From contig JAFECJ010000009.1 in NCBI GenBank assembly GCA_018242205.1, positions 1 through 64,000 of the forward strand: 64,000 bases of DNA, given 5' to 3'. Under the pieces are notes generated by a model. The model ran no database searches. It was not told the DNA's origin and saw nothing but the letters and a program-made list of their open reading frames with translations. Positions 52,178 to 61,575 of this stretch are shown one piece after another. Position 1 is the first letter of the stretch; the number at the start of each line of letters is the position of its first letter. Source of the stretch: Pseudomonadota bacterium. GTDB lineage: Bacteria; Pseudomonadota; Alphaproteobacteria; Rhizobiales; Xanthobacteraceae. The position numbers were made by a program, and so were the translations under genes.

Positions 52178-53014
52178 ATGCTTGTTCTCAATTCAGCCCT
52201 CGATTTCTCAATCTCACCCCAGGACCTTTGGCGCCGGATCGCGACACCGAACGCGCCGCAGATCGTCGATGTGCGTCGCCGCGATATTTACGAACAAGTG
52301 CCCGGCCTGATTCCCGGATCGGTCTGGCGCGAGCCGACCGCGCTCACCGACTGGATCGGCACGCTGGACCGTGCCCGGCCCGTTGTCGTGACCTGCAAGC
52401 TCGGCAAGGAACTGAGCCAGGTCATCGTCAGCGACTTGCGTGGCCAGGGCTACAACGCCGCTCAGCTTGCCGGCGGCCAGGGCGCCTGGACCGATGCCGG
52501 TTTGCCGTTGGTCGATCGCGCAACCGCCGACCGCCTGATGCCGCAACGGCCATCCCTATGGGTGACACGGCGGCATCCCAAGATCGACCGGATCGCCTGC
52601 CCGTGGCTCATTCGCCGTTTTATCGACTGCGACGCACGCTTCGTCTTCGTCGATCCGCCTTATGTCGTCGATGCCGCCACCAATTTCGGCGCGATCCCGT
52701 TCGACATCGCCGGCATCGAGCTGTCTCATGTCGGCGAAACCTGTACCTTTGATACGCTGCTTGAACGGTTCGGGCTGGCGTATGAACCGTCGCTGGCGCG
52801 GCTCGCTTTAATCGTCCGGGGCGCCGATACCGCACGCCACGATCTCGCGCCCGAGGCAAGCGGTCTGCATGCGATCTCGCTCGGACTTTCTGCGCTGGCG
52901 GGCGACGATGACCATGGACTCCTGGGCCAGGGCTTTGCCATCTATGACGGGTTATTCGCGTGGGCCCGCTTTGCCGCCGACGAGAAACACAATTGGCCGA
53001 GCAAGGCAGCGTGA
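52178..53014 (+). CDS. chrB: Rhodanese-ChrB fusion, chromate-resistance type
   Basis: 278 residues in two modules. Residues about 10-110 are a rhodanese-like domain with a Cys in VVTCKLGKEL. Residues about 120-275 match the ChrB C-terminal domain: LWVTRRHPKIDRIACPWLIRRFIDCDARFVFVDP with the conserved Cys-Pro-Trp-Leu. ChrB-type proteins regulate or support chromate resistance. The classical ChrB has a different N-terminal part; here a sulfurtransferase-like domain takes its place. It lies 7 nt before chrA. Confidence 0.78.
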   Translation: MLVLNSALDFSISPQDLWRRIATPNAPQIVDVRRRDIYEQVPGLIPGSVWREPTALTDWIGTLDRARPVVVTCKLGKELSQVIVSDLRGQGYNAAQLAGGQGAWTDAGLPLVDRATADRLMPQRPSLWVTRRHPKIDRIACPWLIRRFIDCDARFVFVDPPYVVDAATNFGAIPFDIAGIELSHVGETCTFDTLLERFGLAYEPSLARLALIVRGADTARHDLAPEASGLHAISLGLSALAGDDDHGLLGQGFAIYDGLFAWARFAADEKHNWPSKAA

Positions 53015-53021
53015 CAAGACC

Positions 53022-54359
53022 ATGACAAGCGAAACCATGACGAACGAGACGCTCTCCGCTCAGCCGAGTTTCGGCGAAGCGTTCAGGGTCTGGTTCAAGG
53101 TCGGCTGTTTGTCGTTCGGCGGGCCGGCCGGGCAGATCGCGATGATGCATCGCATCCTGGTGGACGAGAAAAAATGGGTCGACGAGCCGCGCTTCCTGCA
53201 CGCGCTCAACTTCTCGATGCTGCTGCCTGGGCCGGAAGCGACACAGCTCGCGACCTATGTCGGCTGGCTGTTGCACGGCGTGCGCGGCGGGCTCGCCGCC
53301 GGCGTCCTGTTCGTGCTGCCCGGCGCTTTCGTCATGCTGGGCTTGAGCCTGCTCTACGCCTATGGCCGCGGCGTCAGCGCCATCGACGGCGCGCTCTACG
53401 GCATCAAGGCCGCGGTGCTGGTAATCGTCGTCGAAGCGCTGATCAGGATCGGCAAACGGGCGCTTAAATCATGGCTGATGATGGCCGTCGCGGCCTTGGC
53501 CTTCGTCGGCATCTTCTTCTTCGACCTGCCATTCCCGCTGATCGTCGGCGCCGCCGCGCTCGCCGGCTTCGTCGTGGCAAAATCGCGCCCCGAACTGATG
53601 GGCATCAAGGCCGTCACCGAGGCGGCGCGCGACAGCGGCGGCAACCGCTGGCGCCATGCCCTGTTCGCGCTCGTCATCGGTCTGACCTTGTGGTGGGCGC
53701 CGGTCGCGATTGCCGCGCTGACGCTTGGCGCGGGCCACGTGATGGTGGCGATCGGCCTGTTCTTTTCCAAGCTCGCCGTGGTCACTTTCGGCGGCGCCTA
53801 CGCCGTACTCGCCTATATGGCGCAGCAGGTGGTGCAGAGCCATCACTGGATGACGGCGCCGGAAATGGTCGACGGTTTGGGTCTCGCCGAAACGACGCCC
53901 GGCCCGCTGATCCTGGTGACGCAATTCGTCGGCTTCCTCGCTGCCTTCCGCGCGCCGGCGCCGTTCTCGCCGCTGGCGGCCGGCCTGATCGGCGCGGCGC
54001 TGACCACCTGGGTCACCTTCGTCCCGGCGATCCTGTGGATCTTCGCCGGCGCGCCCTTCCTCGAAGACCTGCGCGCCAACAGACGGCTCGCCGGCGCGCT
54101 CGCCGCGATTACCGCTGCGGTGGTCGGCGTCGTCCTCAATCTGTCGGTCTGGTTCGCGCTGCACGTCCTGTTCGGCGACGTCACCGAACATCATGCCGGG
54201 CCGTTGCGCTGGTTCGCCTTCGATCCCAACGCACTCGACCGCCACGCCGCCATCCTCGCCGCCGTCGCGGCGATCCTCGCCTTCCGCTTCCACCGCGGCC
54301 TGATCGAGGTGATCGTCGTCATGGCGCTGCTCGGAATCGTGACGCAGTATTCGTTCTAG
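53022..54359 (+). CDS. chrA: Chromate transporter ChrA-like
   Basis: 445 residues from the ATG at 53022, two homologous CHR halves with about 12 membrane helices. First-half signature FKVGCLSFGGPAGQIAMMHR, then LPGPEATQLATYVGW; second-half signature FSKLAVVTFGGAYAVLAYMAQQVV and GLAETTPGPLILV. Such long-chain ChrA proteins export chromate from the cytoplasm. The gene ends by overlapping the convergent ABC permease gene by 4 nt. Confidence 0.9.
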   Translation: MTSETMTNETLSAQPSFGEAFRVWFKVGCLSFGGPAGQIAMMHRILVDEKKWVDEPRFLHALNFSMLLPGPEATQLATYVGWLLHGVRGGLAAGVLFVLPGAFVMLGLSLLYAYGRGVSAIDGALYGIKAAVLVIVVEALIRIGKRALKSWLMMAVAALAFVGIFFFDLPFPLIVGAAALAGFVVAKSRPELMGIKAVTEAARDSGGNRWRHALFALVIGLTLWWAPVAIAALTLGAGHVMVAIGLFFSKLAVVTFGGAYAVLAYMAQQVVQSHHWMTAPEMVDGLGLAETTPGPLILVTQFVGFLAAFRAPAPFSPLAAGLIGAALTTWVTFVPAILWIFAGAPFLEDLRANRRLAGALAAITAAVVGVVLNLSVWFALHVLFGDVTEHHAGPLRWFAFDPNALDRHAAILAAVAAILAFRFHRGLIEVIVVMALLGIVTQYSF

Positions 54360-55138
54360 TTGTCGGGGCGCAGTTCGCTTTCGTGCCATCGGCGCAGCAT
54401 CAGATGCGACAGCGCCGACAGCACGAGGAAGATGGCGACGCCGGCGAGCGACAGCAGCAGCAGCGCCGCGAACATGCGCGGGATGTTGAGGCGGTAACCG
54501 GATTCGGCGATGCGATAGGCAAGCCCCGAACCGGCACCGGCCGATCCCGCCGCGATCTCGGCGACCACGGCGCCGATCAGCGACAGGCCTCCGGCGATGC
54601 GCAGGCCGGCGAGAATCTGCGGCAGCGCCGCCGGCAACTTGAGCCGCACCAGCACCTGCCAGCGCGACGCCTTATAGAGATCGAACAATGCGATGAGATT
54701 GTGATCGACCGAGCTGAGGCCGAGCGTGGTGTTGGCCAGCACCGGGAAGAAGGCGACGATCCAGGCGCAAGCGAGCACGGCAAGATGCTGCGGCAGGTAA
54801 ATCAGCAGCAGCGGCGCGATGGCGACCACCGGCGTTACCTGCAGGATGACGGCGTAGGGATAGAACGAGTATTCGACCAGCCGCCACTGGTTGAAGGCCA
54901 TCGCCAGCACGATGCCACCGACAGCGGCCAGGGCAAAGCCTTCGAAGGTCAGGCCGAGCGTCACGAGCAGCGAGTGGAACAGCAAAGCGCGGTCTTCGAT
55001 CAGCGCGCCGAAGACCAGGCCCGGGCTCGGTAGCACATAGGCCGGGATGGCAAACAGGCGAACGACGGCGTCCCACGCGACGATGACGACGACGAGCAGC
55101 AGCGCCGGCAGGGCCGTGCGAAGGACGCGCTCGTTCAT
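54356..55138 (-). CDS. ABC transporter permease, NMT1/SsuC-like importer
   Basis: 260 residues from the ATG at 55138 that overlaps the ATPase stop (ATGA). Six membrane helices and the BPD-type loop LYKASRWQVLVRLKLPAALPQILAGLRI. Third gene of a minus-strand importer operon (binding protein, ATPase, permease). Likely substrate class: thiamine-precursor pyrimidine, sulfonate, nitrate or riboflavin-like compound. Confidence 0.86.
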   Translation of the reverse strand: MNERVLRTALPALLLVVVIVAWDAVVRLFAIPAYVLPSPGLVFGALIEDRALLFHSLLVTLGLTFEGFALAAVGGIVLAMAFNQWRLVEYSFYPYAVILQVTPVVAIAPLLLIYLPQHLAVLACAWIVAFFPVLANTTLGLSSVDHNLIALFDLYKASRWQVLVRLKLPAALPQILAGLRIAGGLSLIGAVVAEIAAGSAGAGSGLAYRIAESGYRLNIPRMFAALLLLSLAGVAIFLVLSALSHLMLRRWHESELRPDN

Positions 55139-55926
55139 GAGCCCTGCTCCATCGCCGCCGCCAAGGCCTCGGCCACCTGACGGCAATAGCCGGCATAGTC
55201 GACCGACGTGCGGAAACGTTCGTCGCGCGGATACGGCACCGGGATGGCGATTTCGGCGAAGACGCGGCCCGGCCGCGGCGTCATCACGACGATACGCTGC
55301 GACAGGTAGACCGACTCGAATACTGAGTGTGTGACGAAGATCACCGTGCGGCGCAAAGTCTGCCACACCGACAGAAGGTCGTTATTGAGCTTGAAGCGCG
55401 TGATCTCGTCGAGCGCGGCGAAGGGCTCGTCCATCAGCAGGAGCTGCGGCTCGGTCACCAACGCCCGCGCAATCGACACGCGCATCTTCATGCCGCCGGA
55501 TAGTTCACGCGGGTAGCTCGAGGCAAAATCGGATAGTCCGACATGGGCGAGCGCGGTAGCCACCGCGTCACGCGCGTCGGCCGGCGCCGTCCCCGCGAGC
55601 GACAGCGGCAGTTCGACATTGCGGGCAACGCTCGCCCACGGCATCAGGGTCGGCTCCTGGAAGACGAAGCCTATCTCGCCCGTCGCCGATTTCGTCGCGC
55701 GGCCTTGCGGCCATTCGATCGCGCCGTGCGTCGGCGCGCTCAAGCCGGCGACAATGCGCAGTGCCGTCGACTTGCCGCAGCCCGACGGGCCGAGCAGCGA
55801 CACGAACTCGCCGGCGCGGACATCGAGGGATAGCCCGGCCAGCGCCAGGACGCCGTTGTCGAACGTCTTGCCGACGTCACGCAGCGAGACGATGGAATTT
55901 AGATGATTGGGAGGCGCCACTGACAC
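55135..55926 (-). CDS. ABC transporter ATP-binding protein, SsuB/TauB-like
   Basis: 263 residues. Walker A LLGPSGCGKST, signature LSGGMKMRVSIARAL, Walker B LLLMDEPFAALDE and the switch His in FVTHSVFES. Q-loop FQEPTLMPW. The MKMR variant of the signature is usual in the taurine/nitrate/sulfonate subfamily. Between it and the upstream binding-protein gene lies a palindromic repeat (55931-56037). Confidence 0.88.
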   Translation of the reverse strand: MSVAPPNHLNSIVSLRDVGKTFDNGVLALAGLSLDVRAGEFVSLLGPSGCGKSTALRIVAGLSAPTHGAIEWPQGRATKSATGEIGFVFQEPTLMPWASVARNVELPLSLAGTAPADARDAVATALAHVGLSDFASSYPRELSGGMKMRVSIARALVTEPQLLLMDEPFAALDEITRFKLNNDLLSVWQTLRRTVIFVTHSVFESVYLSQRIVVMTPRPGRVFAEIAIPVPYPRDERFRTSVDYAGYCRQVAEALAAAMEQGS

Positions 55927-55930
55927 TCAC

Positions 55931-56037
55931 CGTCGTCCCCGCGAAAGCGGGGACCCAGTATTCACGGACGGCAGACGGATAGCACGAATCAACACTGACT
56001 GAGTTTACTGGATCGTCCGGTCGAGCCGGACGATGAC
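55931..56037. repeat. Palindromic repeat between binding-protein and ATPase genes
   Basis: Hairpins CGTCCCCGC-gaaa-GCGGGGAC and CGTCCGG-tcga-GCCGGACG, ending in ATGAC. The left hairpin sequence is nearly identical to the repeat lying inside the E2 gene at 45031. Confidence 0.8.
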
Positions 56038-56045
56038 AGATCGTA

Positions 56046-57101
56046 TTATTTCGGCCGCAGCTTGAGGCCGACACCCTTGTTCACGAACTGCAGGGTATAG
56101 GCCTTCTTGTAATCGAGGCCGGACTTGACGACGCCTGTCCGCACCATCTTGTCGTAGAAGCTGCGCATGCGCGCGTCGGTCATGGCGCCGATGCCAAGCT
56201 TGAGCGTGTCGCCGGAATCGACGATGCCGTATTCCTTCATCTTGGCGATCGAGTACTTCAGCAACGCGTCTGTCATCTCGGGATTGTACTTCTTGATAAG
56301 ATCGTTGCCCGGCTTGCTGTCGCCGTAGAGATAATTGTACCAGCCGATCATCGAGGCATCGACGAACTTCTGCACCAGCTCCGGCTCCTTCTCGACCAGG
56401 TCGCGCCGTGTTTCGATCAGGGTCGAGTAACTGTTGAAGCCGTAATCGGCGAGCAGGAACACCTTCGGCTTGAATTTGCCCTGGGTCTCGATCGCATAGG
56501 GCTCGGACGTGACATAGCCCTGCATCGCGCTCTTCTCATCGGCGAGGAAAGGCTGCGGATTGAATGTGTAGGGCTTCACGCTGCGTTCGGTGAAACCGTA
56601 ATCGGCCTTGAGCCACTGATAGTAGCTCGCCATACCTTCCTTGGAGACGAACAACGTCAACGCCTTGAGGTCGTCGAGCGTGTTCGCCATGCCGGGATGG
56701 GCGATCAGAACCTGCGGGTCCTTCTGGAACGAGGCCGCGACCGCGATGGTCGGGATGTTCTGCTCCACGGCGTCGAAACTCTGCAGCGAGTTCGCGCTCA
56801 TGAAGAAATCGATCTTGCCCACCGGCAACAGGATGCGGTTGTTGACGTTGGGCCCGCCGGGCACGATCTCGACGTCGAGGCCGTATTTCTTGTAGGTGCC
56901 GTCGGCGAGCGCCTGATAGAAGCCGCCATGCTCGGCTTCGGCAACCCAGTTGGTACCGAATTTGACCTTGCGCAGTTCAGGACCTTCCTTCTTCGGCGCC
57001 GGTGCGCCGCCATGCTGCGCCGCAGCCGACAGACAGCCCGCCATCAGCGGCAAAGTCGCGAGCGCAAGAACCCCCAAAAGACTCGTGAAGGTGCGGCGCA
57101 T
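56046..57101 (-). CDS. ABC transporter substrate-binding protein, NMT1/THI5-like
   Basis: 351 residues from the ATG at 57101 (GGGAGAG 9 nt upstream). A signal peptide with a lipobox-like LMAGC at residues 19-23 suggests a lipoprotein. The NMT1 fold starts with VKFGTNWVAEAEHGGFYQALADGTYKKYGLDVEIVPGG. This family binds formylaminopyrimidine-type thiamine precursors, riboflavin or sulfonates. A repeat follows the stop. It is divergent from the TRAP operon, with a 235-nt shared promoter region. Confidence 0.86.
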   Translation of the reverse strand: MRRTFTSLLGVLALATLPLMAGCLSAAAQHGGAPAPKKEGPELRKVKFGTNWVAEAEHGGFYQALADGTYKKYGLDVEIVPGGPNVNNRILLPVGKIDFFMSANSLQSFDAVEQNIPTIAVAASFQKDPQVLIAHPGMANTLDDLKALTLFVSKEGMASYYQWLKADYGFTERSVKPYTFNPQPFLADEKSAMQGYVTSEPYAIETQGKFKPKVFLLADYGFNSYSTLIETRRDLVEKEPELVQKFVDASMIGWYNYLYGDSKPGNDLIKKYNPEMTDALLKYSIAKMKEYGIVDSGDTLKLGIGAMTDARMRSFYDKMVRTGVVKSGLDYKKAYTLQFVNKGVGLKLRPK

Positions 57102-57336
57102 GGTCGTGATCTCTCCCGTGTGGCTCCGGCGCGAGACCATAGCGCGGCGCAGCATTGAAGGTAAGGCCCGACCCGGCGCCCGGAACAGCTCCGCGCCCCG
57201 CGTCGCATCGACGCTTTGCGCCGGCGGCGCTTGTCTTACCCTGTCCAATTTGCATTGATAGCAGCAACAAAAAATGCCGCCGCCACGATGACCGAACACT
57301 GGGCCGAGGTCGCGGACCATGGATGGAGGAGCCCCA

Positions 57337-58332
57337 ATGTCGCCTTTCTCGCGCGCGTTCATCAAGAGCACGCTTGCTGCGTGTGCCGCATTCGCCTTGT
57401 CGGCCGGCGCCGCCTCGGCACAGATGGAAATCAAGCTCGGCCATGTCGGCGCGCCCGGATCGCTGTTCGCGCAATCGGCCGAGCTCTACGCCGCCAAGGC
57501 CAACGCCCTGCTCGGCAACAAGGCCAAGGTCGTCGTCTACGGCTCCAGCCAGCTCGGCGGCGATTCGGAACTCCTGAAGAAACTCAAGCTCGGCACCGTC
57601 GATCTGGCGCTGCCGTCGACGGTGATGACCTCGGTCGCGCCGGAGTTCGGCGTGTTCGAGATGCCCTATCTGGTACAGAACCGCGCCCACGCCGCGCGCA
57701 TCGCCAAGGAAGTGACGCACCCGATCCTCGGGCCGATCGCCGAGAAGGCTGGCTATCGCATCCTCGGCGTCTGGGAAAACGGCTATCGCGAGATCACCAA
57801 CAACAAGCGGCCGATCGTCAAGCCGGCCGATCTCGAAGGCATCAAGTTGCGCGTGCCGGGCGGCGTCTGGCGGGTGAAGATGTTCAAGGCCTATGGTGCC
57901 AGCCCCTCGCCGATGGAGCTCAAGGAAGTTTTCGTCGCGTTGCAGACCGGCGTGATGGACGGTCAGGAAAACCCGCTGACGCAAATCTATTCGCAGAAAT
58001 TCCAGGAAGTGCAGAAATATCTGTCGCTGACCGGCCACGTCTATACGCCGGCCTATCTGACTGCCGGCGCCTCGTGGTCGCGCTTCCCGGCCGAGGTGCA
58101 GAAGATCCTCGCCGACACCGCGGTCGCGGTCGAGCCGGACATCCTCAATCTCGCCGCCAAGCTCGACGGCGAACTGATCGGCAAGATGAAAACCTCGGGC
58201 ATCCAGGTCAACGAAGCCGACAAGCCCGCTTTCGTCGCCGCTTCGAAGGGCGTCTATGAAGAATTCGCCAAGGAAGTGCCGAAGGGCAAGGAGCTGATCG
58301 ACAAGTCGCTCAGCCTGGCCAAAGGCTCCTAA
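57337..58332 (+). CDS. dctP: TRAP transporter substrate-binding protein
   Basis: 331 residues from the ATG at 57337, with GGAGGAG 5 nt upstream. A signal peptide ends near SASA (residues 26-29). The DctP core shows EIKLGHVGAPGSLFAQSAELYAAK, then VPGGVWRVKMFKAYGASPSPMELKEVFVALQTGVMDGQENPLTQIYSQKFQEVQKYL with the carboxylate-binding Arg. It delivers an organic acid to DctQM. A palindromic repeat separates it from dctQ. Confidence 0.9.
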   Translation: MSPFSRAFIKSTLAACAAFALSAGAASAQMEIKLGHVGAPGSLFAQSAELYAAKANALLGNKAKVVVYGSSQLGGDSELLKKLKLGTVDLALPSTVMTSVAPEFGVFEMPYLVQNRAHAARIAKEVTHPILGPIAEKAGYRILGVWENGYREITNNKRPIVKPADLEGIKLRVPGGVWRVKMFKAYGASPSPMELKEVFVALQTGVMDGQENPLTQIYSQKFQEVQKYLSLTGHVYTPAYLTAGASWSRFPAEVQKILADTAVAVEPDILNLAAKLDGELIGKMKTSGIQVNEADKPAFVAASKGVYEEFAKEVPKGKELIDKSLSLAKGS

Positions 58333-58360
58333 GCGGCGCGGCGCCATATCGATCACTGCC

Positions 58361-58389
58361 GTCATGCCCGGCACCAAGCCGGGCATGAC
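58361..58389. repeat. Perfect palindrome between dctP and dctQ
   Basis: GTCATGCCCGGC and GCCGGGCATGAC are perfect 12-base arms around ACCAA. Shortest and most symmetrical member of the GTCAT family. Confidence 0.85.
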
Positions 58390-58421
58390 GAACAGCCGCC
58401 CGTTCCGGAACTGAAATCCCC

Positions 58422-58973
58422 ATGATCGCCAACATGACCGCCATCCGGCAAACCTACGATCGCATCCTCGAAGTCATTGCCGTCCTCCTGATGCTGGCGG
58501 TCACCGTGATCATCACTCTGGGCTTCGTCTATCGCTGGGCCGGCGCCTCGCTGGTCTGGTACGACGAAGTCGCCTCGATCTCGCTGTGCTGGCTGACCTA
58601 CTATGCCGGCGCGCTCGCGGCGCTGCGCGGGGCACATATCGGCTTTGCCGGCTTCGTCAATTCACTGCCGGCCAATCTGCGCGTCGCCGCAACGGCGTTT
58701 TCGTCGATCGTCACCATCTTCTTCTTTGTCGTGCTCGCCATCATGGGCACCAAGGTGGTCGAAGTCCTCGGCAACGATACGCTGGTATCGCTGCCCTGGC
58801 TGTCGCAGCAGATTACGCAATCGGTGATCCCGATCGCGTCGGTGCTGATCGTGATTGCCGAATTGCTGCGCCTGCCGGAATTGCTGCGCGAGGCGCGGCG
58901 CGGGCCGCTGGTCGATCACGAACTGCAGGAAGCCCTTGCCCACGGCCAGGCCGGCAAGGAGATCCGGCCATGA
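58422..58973 (+). CDS. dctQ: TRAP transporter small membrane subunit
   Basis: 183 residues with four membrane helices (IAVLLMLAVTVIITLGFVYRW and others) and the DctQ pattern SLVWYDEVASISLCWLTYYAGALAALRGAHI. Its stop overlaps the ATG of dctM (ATGA). A second in-frame Met at residue 5 is a possible start. Confidence 0.88.
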   Translation: MIANMTAIRQTYDRILEVIAVLLMLAVTVIITLGFVYRWAGASLVWYDEVASISLCWLTYYAGALAALRGAHIGFAGFVNSLPANLRVAATAFSSIVTIFFFVVLAIMGTKVVEVLGNDTLVSLPWLSQQITQSVIPIASVLIVIAELLRLPELLREARRGPLVDHELQEALAHGQAGKEIRP

Positions 58974-60256
58974 ACACCACCATCTCCCTGATGCTGGTCG
59001 GCATGGGCGCGCTGGTGCTGCTGAACGTGCCGATCGCGGTCGCACTCGGCGTCGTCGCCATGCTGGCGATCTGGATCATGCAGGGCAGCTACATGCTCCC
59101 CAACACCGCATTGGTGATGTTCCAGGGCGCCAGCGACTTCCCGTTGCTCGCGGTGCCGCTGTTCATCCTGGCAGGCGGCATCATGAATGCCTCGTCGATC
59201 GCACGACGGCTGATCAATCTCGCCACCGCCCTTCTCGGCTTCATTCGCGGCGGCCTCGCCATGGTGACGGTCGGCTCGTCGATGTTCTTTGCCGAGATCT
59301 CGGGCTCGGCTGTGGCCGATGTCGCGGCGCTCGGCACACTGCTCATTCCGGCGATGAAGTCGCGCGGCTATTCCAAGGAATTCGCGGCCGCCGTGACGTC
59401 GTCGTCGGCGAGCCTTGCCATCATCATCCCGCCGTCGATCCCGATGATCCTGTACGCCGCCATGGCGCAGGAATCGGCGGTGAAGATTTTCGTCGCCGGC
59501 ATCATTCCCGGCGTGATCGGCGGACTCGGCCTGATGGCGCTCTGCTACTATTACGCTTGGAAGTACAACTTCCCGGTCGAGCAGCACTTCGCGCTCAATA
59601 AGCTCGGCACGGCTTTCCGCGAAGGGCTATGGGCGCTGGTGATGCCGGTCGTGATCCTCGGCGGCATCTTCGGCGGCTTCGTTACGGCCACCGAAGGCGC
59701 GGCGCTGGCCGTGATCGCCGCGCTACTGATCGGCGTCGTGATCTATCGCGATCTCGATTTCAAGTCTCTGTATCAGGCCTGCGTCGATTCTGCGATCCAG
59801 ACCGCCGTGGTGATGCTGCTGGTCGCTGCCTCGGCTTTGGTCGGCGTGTTCCTGACCGAAAGCCAGCTGCCACAGAAGCTCGCCGGCTCGATCGTCAGCA
59901 TCACGACCAACCCTTATCTGGTGCTGCTGATCCTCAACGTCTTCTTCCTGATCATCGGCATGTTCCTGCATTCGGCGGCGGCGATCATCCTCACCGTGCC
60001 GATCGTGCTGCCGCTCATTCATCAGGTCGGCATCGATCCGATCCATTTCGGCCTGGTGCTGACCCTCAATCTCGCCATTGGCCAGCAGACGCCGCCGGTG
60101 GCCAGCGTGCTGATCGCCTCGTGCTCGATCGCCAAATCCGACATCTGGGCGACGACCAAGGCTAATCTCGGCTTCATCGGCGTGCTGACCTTCGTGCTGC
60201 TGCTGTGCACCTACGTGCCGTGGCTGTCGCTGGTGCTGATCAAGATGTTCTACTGA
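58970..60256 (+). CDS. dctM: TRAP transporter large membrane subunit
   Basis: 428 residues with about 12 helices: PLFILAGGIMNASSIARRLINLA, SSMFFAEISGSAVADVAALGTLLIPAMKSRGY, SSSASLAIIIPPSIPMILYA and NLAIGQQTPPVASVL, all hallmarks of DctM. It completes the DctPQM importer. A hairpin lies downstream, before the convergent SDR gene. Confidence 0.9.
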   Translation: MNTTISLMLVGMGALVLLNVPIAVALGVVAMLAIWIMQGSYMLPNTALVMFQGASDFPLLAVPLFILAGGIMNASSIARRLINLATALLGFIRGGLAMVTVGSSMFFAEISGSAVADVAALGTLLIPAMKSRGYSKEFAAAVTSSSASLAIIIPPSIPMILYAAMAQESAVKIFVAGIIPGVIGGLGLMALCYYYAWKYNFPVEQHFALNKLGTAFREGLWALVMPVVILGGIFGGFVTATEGAALAVIAALLIGVVIYRDLDFKSLYQACVDSAIQTAVVMLLVAASALVGVFLTESQLPQKLAGSIVSITTNPYLVLLILNVFFLIIGMFLHSAAAIILTVPIVLPLIHQVGIDPIHFGLVLTLNLAIGQQTPPVASVLIASCSIAKSDIWATTKANLGFIGVLTFVLLLCTYVPWLSLVLIKMFY

Positions 60257-60278
60257 AGACCGGCCACGAGTCAGCAGA

Positions 60279-60306
60279 GGCCCATCCGGAGGATTCCGAA
60301 TGGGCC
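60279..60306. terminator. Bidirectional terminator hairpin between dctM and SDR gene
   Basis: Arms GGCCCATCCGGA (60279-60290) and TCCGAATGGGCC (60295-60306) pair over 12 bases with one mismatch and a 4-nt loop. The genes on both sides converge here. No long T run on either strand. Confidence 0.6.
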
Positions 60307-60318
60307 CAGGCGTGATGC

Positions 60319-61071
60319 TCAGCGATAGCCGCCGGCGGCGGCGAGACGCTCGCCGGTCATCCAGGCCGAGGCGTCGGAAGCGAGAAACACCGCGACACGG
60401 GCGATGTCGTCGGGCTGGCCGAGACGGCCGAGCGCGGTGCGCGCGATCATGGCCTTCTCCATATCGGTGCCGATCAAGCCCAAAGTGTGCAACCCCTCGG
60501 TTTCCGTGCCGCCCGGTGCGATGACGTTGACACGAATCTTGCGCGGGCCGAGCTCAGCGGCCAGCACGCGCGTCAGCACGTCGACGGCGCCCTTGGTTGC
60601 CGAGTAAACCGACGCTGTCGGCACGGCGGCTTCGACGCTCGCGGTCGAGCCGAGATTGATGACGCTGCCACCGTTCGGCCCGAAATACTTGGCCGCTTCC
60701 CGCGTAGCGAGGATCGTGCCGAGCACGTTGATGTTGAATTGGCGGTGGAATTCGTCCTCGGTGACATTCTCCAGCGGCTGGAACTGATAGACGCCGGCAT
60801 TGTTCACCAGCACGTCGACGCCGCCGAAGATTTCCTTGGCCCCGGCGAACAGCTTCTGCACGTCGGCCGCCTTGGCGACGTCGCCTTTGACCGCAATCGC
60901 CTTGCCGCCCTTGGCCTTGATGTCGGCGACGACCTTGTCGGCGCCACTTTGGTCCGACGCGTAATTGACGACGACTGCGGCGCCGACCGCGCCGAGCGCC
61001 TTGGCGATGCCGGCGCCGATGCCCTTCGACGCGCCCGTCACCACGGCAACTTTACCCTTCAGATCGCTCAT
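60319..61071 (-). CDS. SDR-family oxidoreductase
   Basis: 250 residues from the ATG at 61071 (AGGAG upstream). TGASKGIGAGI, NNAGVYQF, catalytic Ser in NLGSTAS and YSATKGAV. The VNYASDQ after the second strand suggests NADPH preference. The closest layout is glucose/3-oxoacyl-type dehydrogenases; substrate unknown. An ArsR-type regulator gene lies upstream on the same strand, 119 nt away. Confidence 0.86.
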   Translation of the reverse strand: MSDLKGKVAVVTGASKGIGAGIAKALGAVGAAVVVNYASDQSGADKVVADIKAKGGKAIAVKGDVAKAADVQKLFAGAKEIFGGVDVLVNNAGVYQFQPLENVTEDEFHRQFNINVLGTILATREAAKYFGPNGGSVINLGSTASVEAAVPTASVYSATKGAVDVLTRVLAAELGPRKIRVNVIAPGGTETEGLHTLGLIGTDMEKAMIARTALGRLGQPDDIARVAVFLASDASAWMTGERLAAAGGYR

Positions 61072-61190
61072 GAACCTCTCCTGTTGCGTTCGATTCGATA
61101 CTTCGATAAGCATCGAACTATTAGGTAAGGCGGCCGGGCGGCCCGGCAAGAGGGAGCTGACGAAAAAGTTCGATCAGGAAGTTGTGAAGC

Positions 61191-61484
61191 CTAGATCTCG
61201 GCCAGCCGGGCCAGATAGGCGCGCAAAACGTCGCGATGCAGGACGAGATTGGCGAACTTGCCGTCGCGAACGATGTCGATCAGTCCGGCCGTCTCCAGTT
61301 CCTTGATGTGGTGGGAGACGGTGGCGGGGCTGATGTTGTGGCATTCATGCAGGGCGCTGCACGGCAAGGGAGCGTCCTGCGCGCCGATGCTCTTGAGGAT
61401 GGCGTAACGCCGGGGCTCGGCCAGCGCCCGGGCAATCCGCTCGAACTCGCGATCCGTGAGAACGGTTTTCTTCGCCTTGGCCAT
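61191..61484 (-). CDS. ArsR-family transcriptional regulator
   Basis: 97 residues forming one winged helix: [58 protein letters not shown]. Two Cys (in PCSALHEC) lie at the position where metal-sensing ArsR proteins bind, but not as the canonical ELCVCDL box, so metal sensing is not established. Probably regulates itself and the downstream SDR gene. Confidence 0.86.
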   Translation of the reverse strand: MAKAKKTVLTDREFERIARALAEPRRYAILKSIGAQDAPLPCSALHECHNISPATVSHHIKELETAGLIDIVRDGKFANLVLHRDVLRAYLARLAEI

Positions 61485-61575
61485 GGAAAGAAAATAATCA
61501 GTCGCGGCCGGATGTCCAGCTTCGTTCGCCGTCCGTCGCGGCGCGGCCCGCGCCCGGCCGGCCGACGATCGCGCG

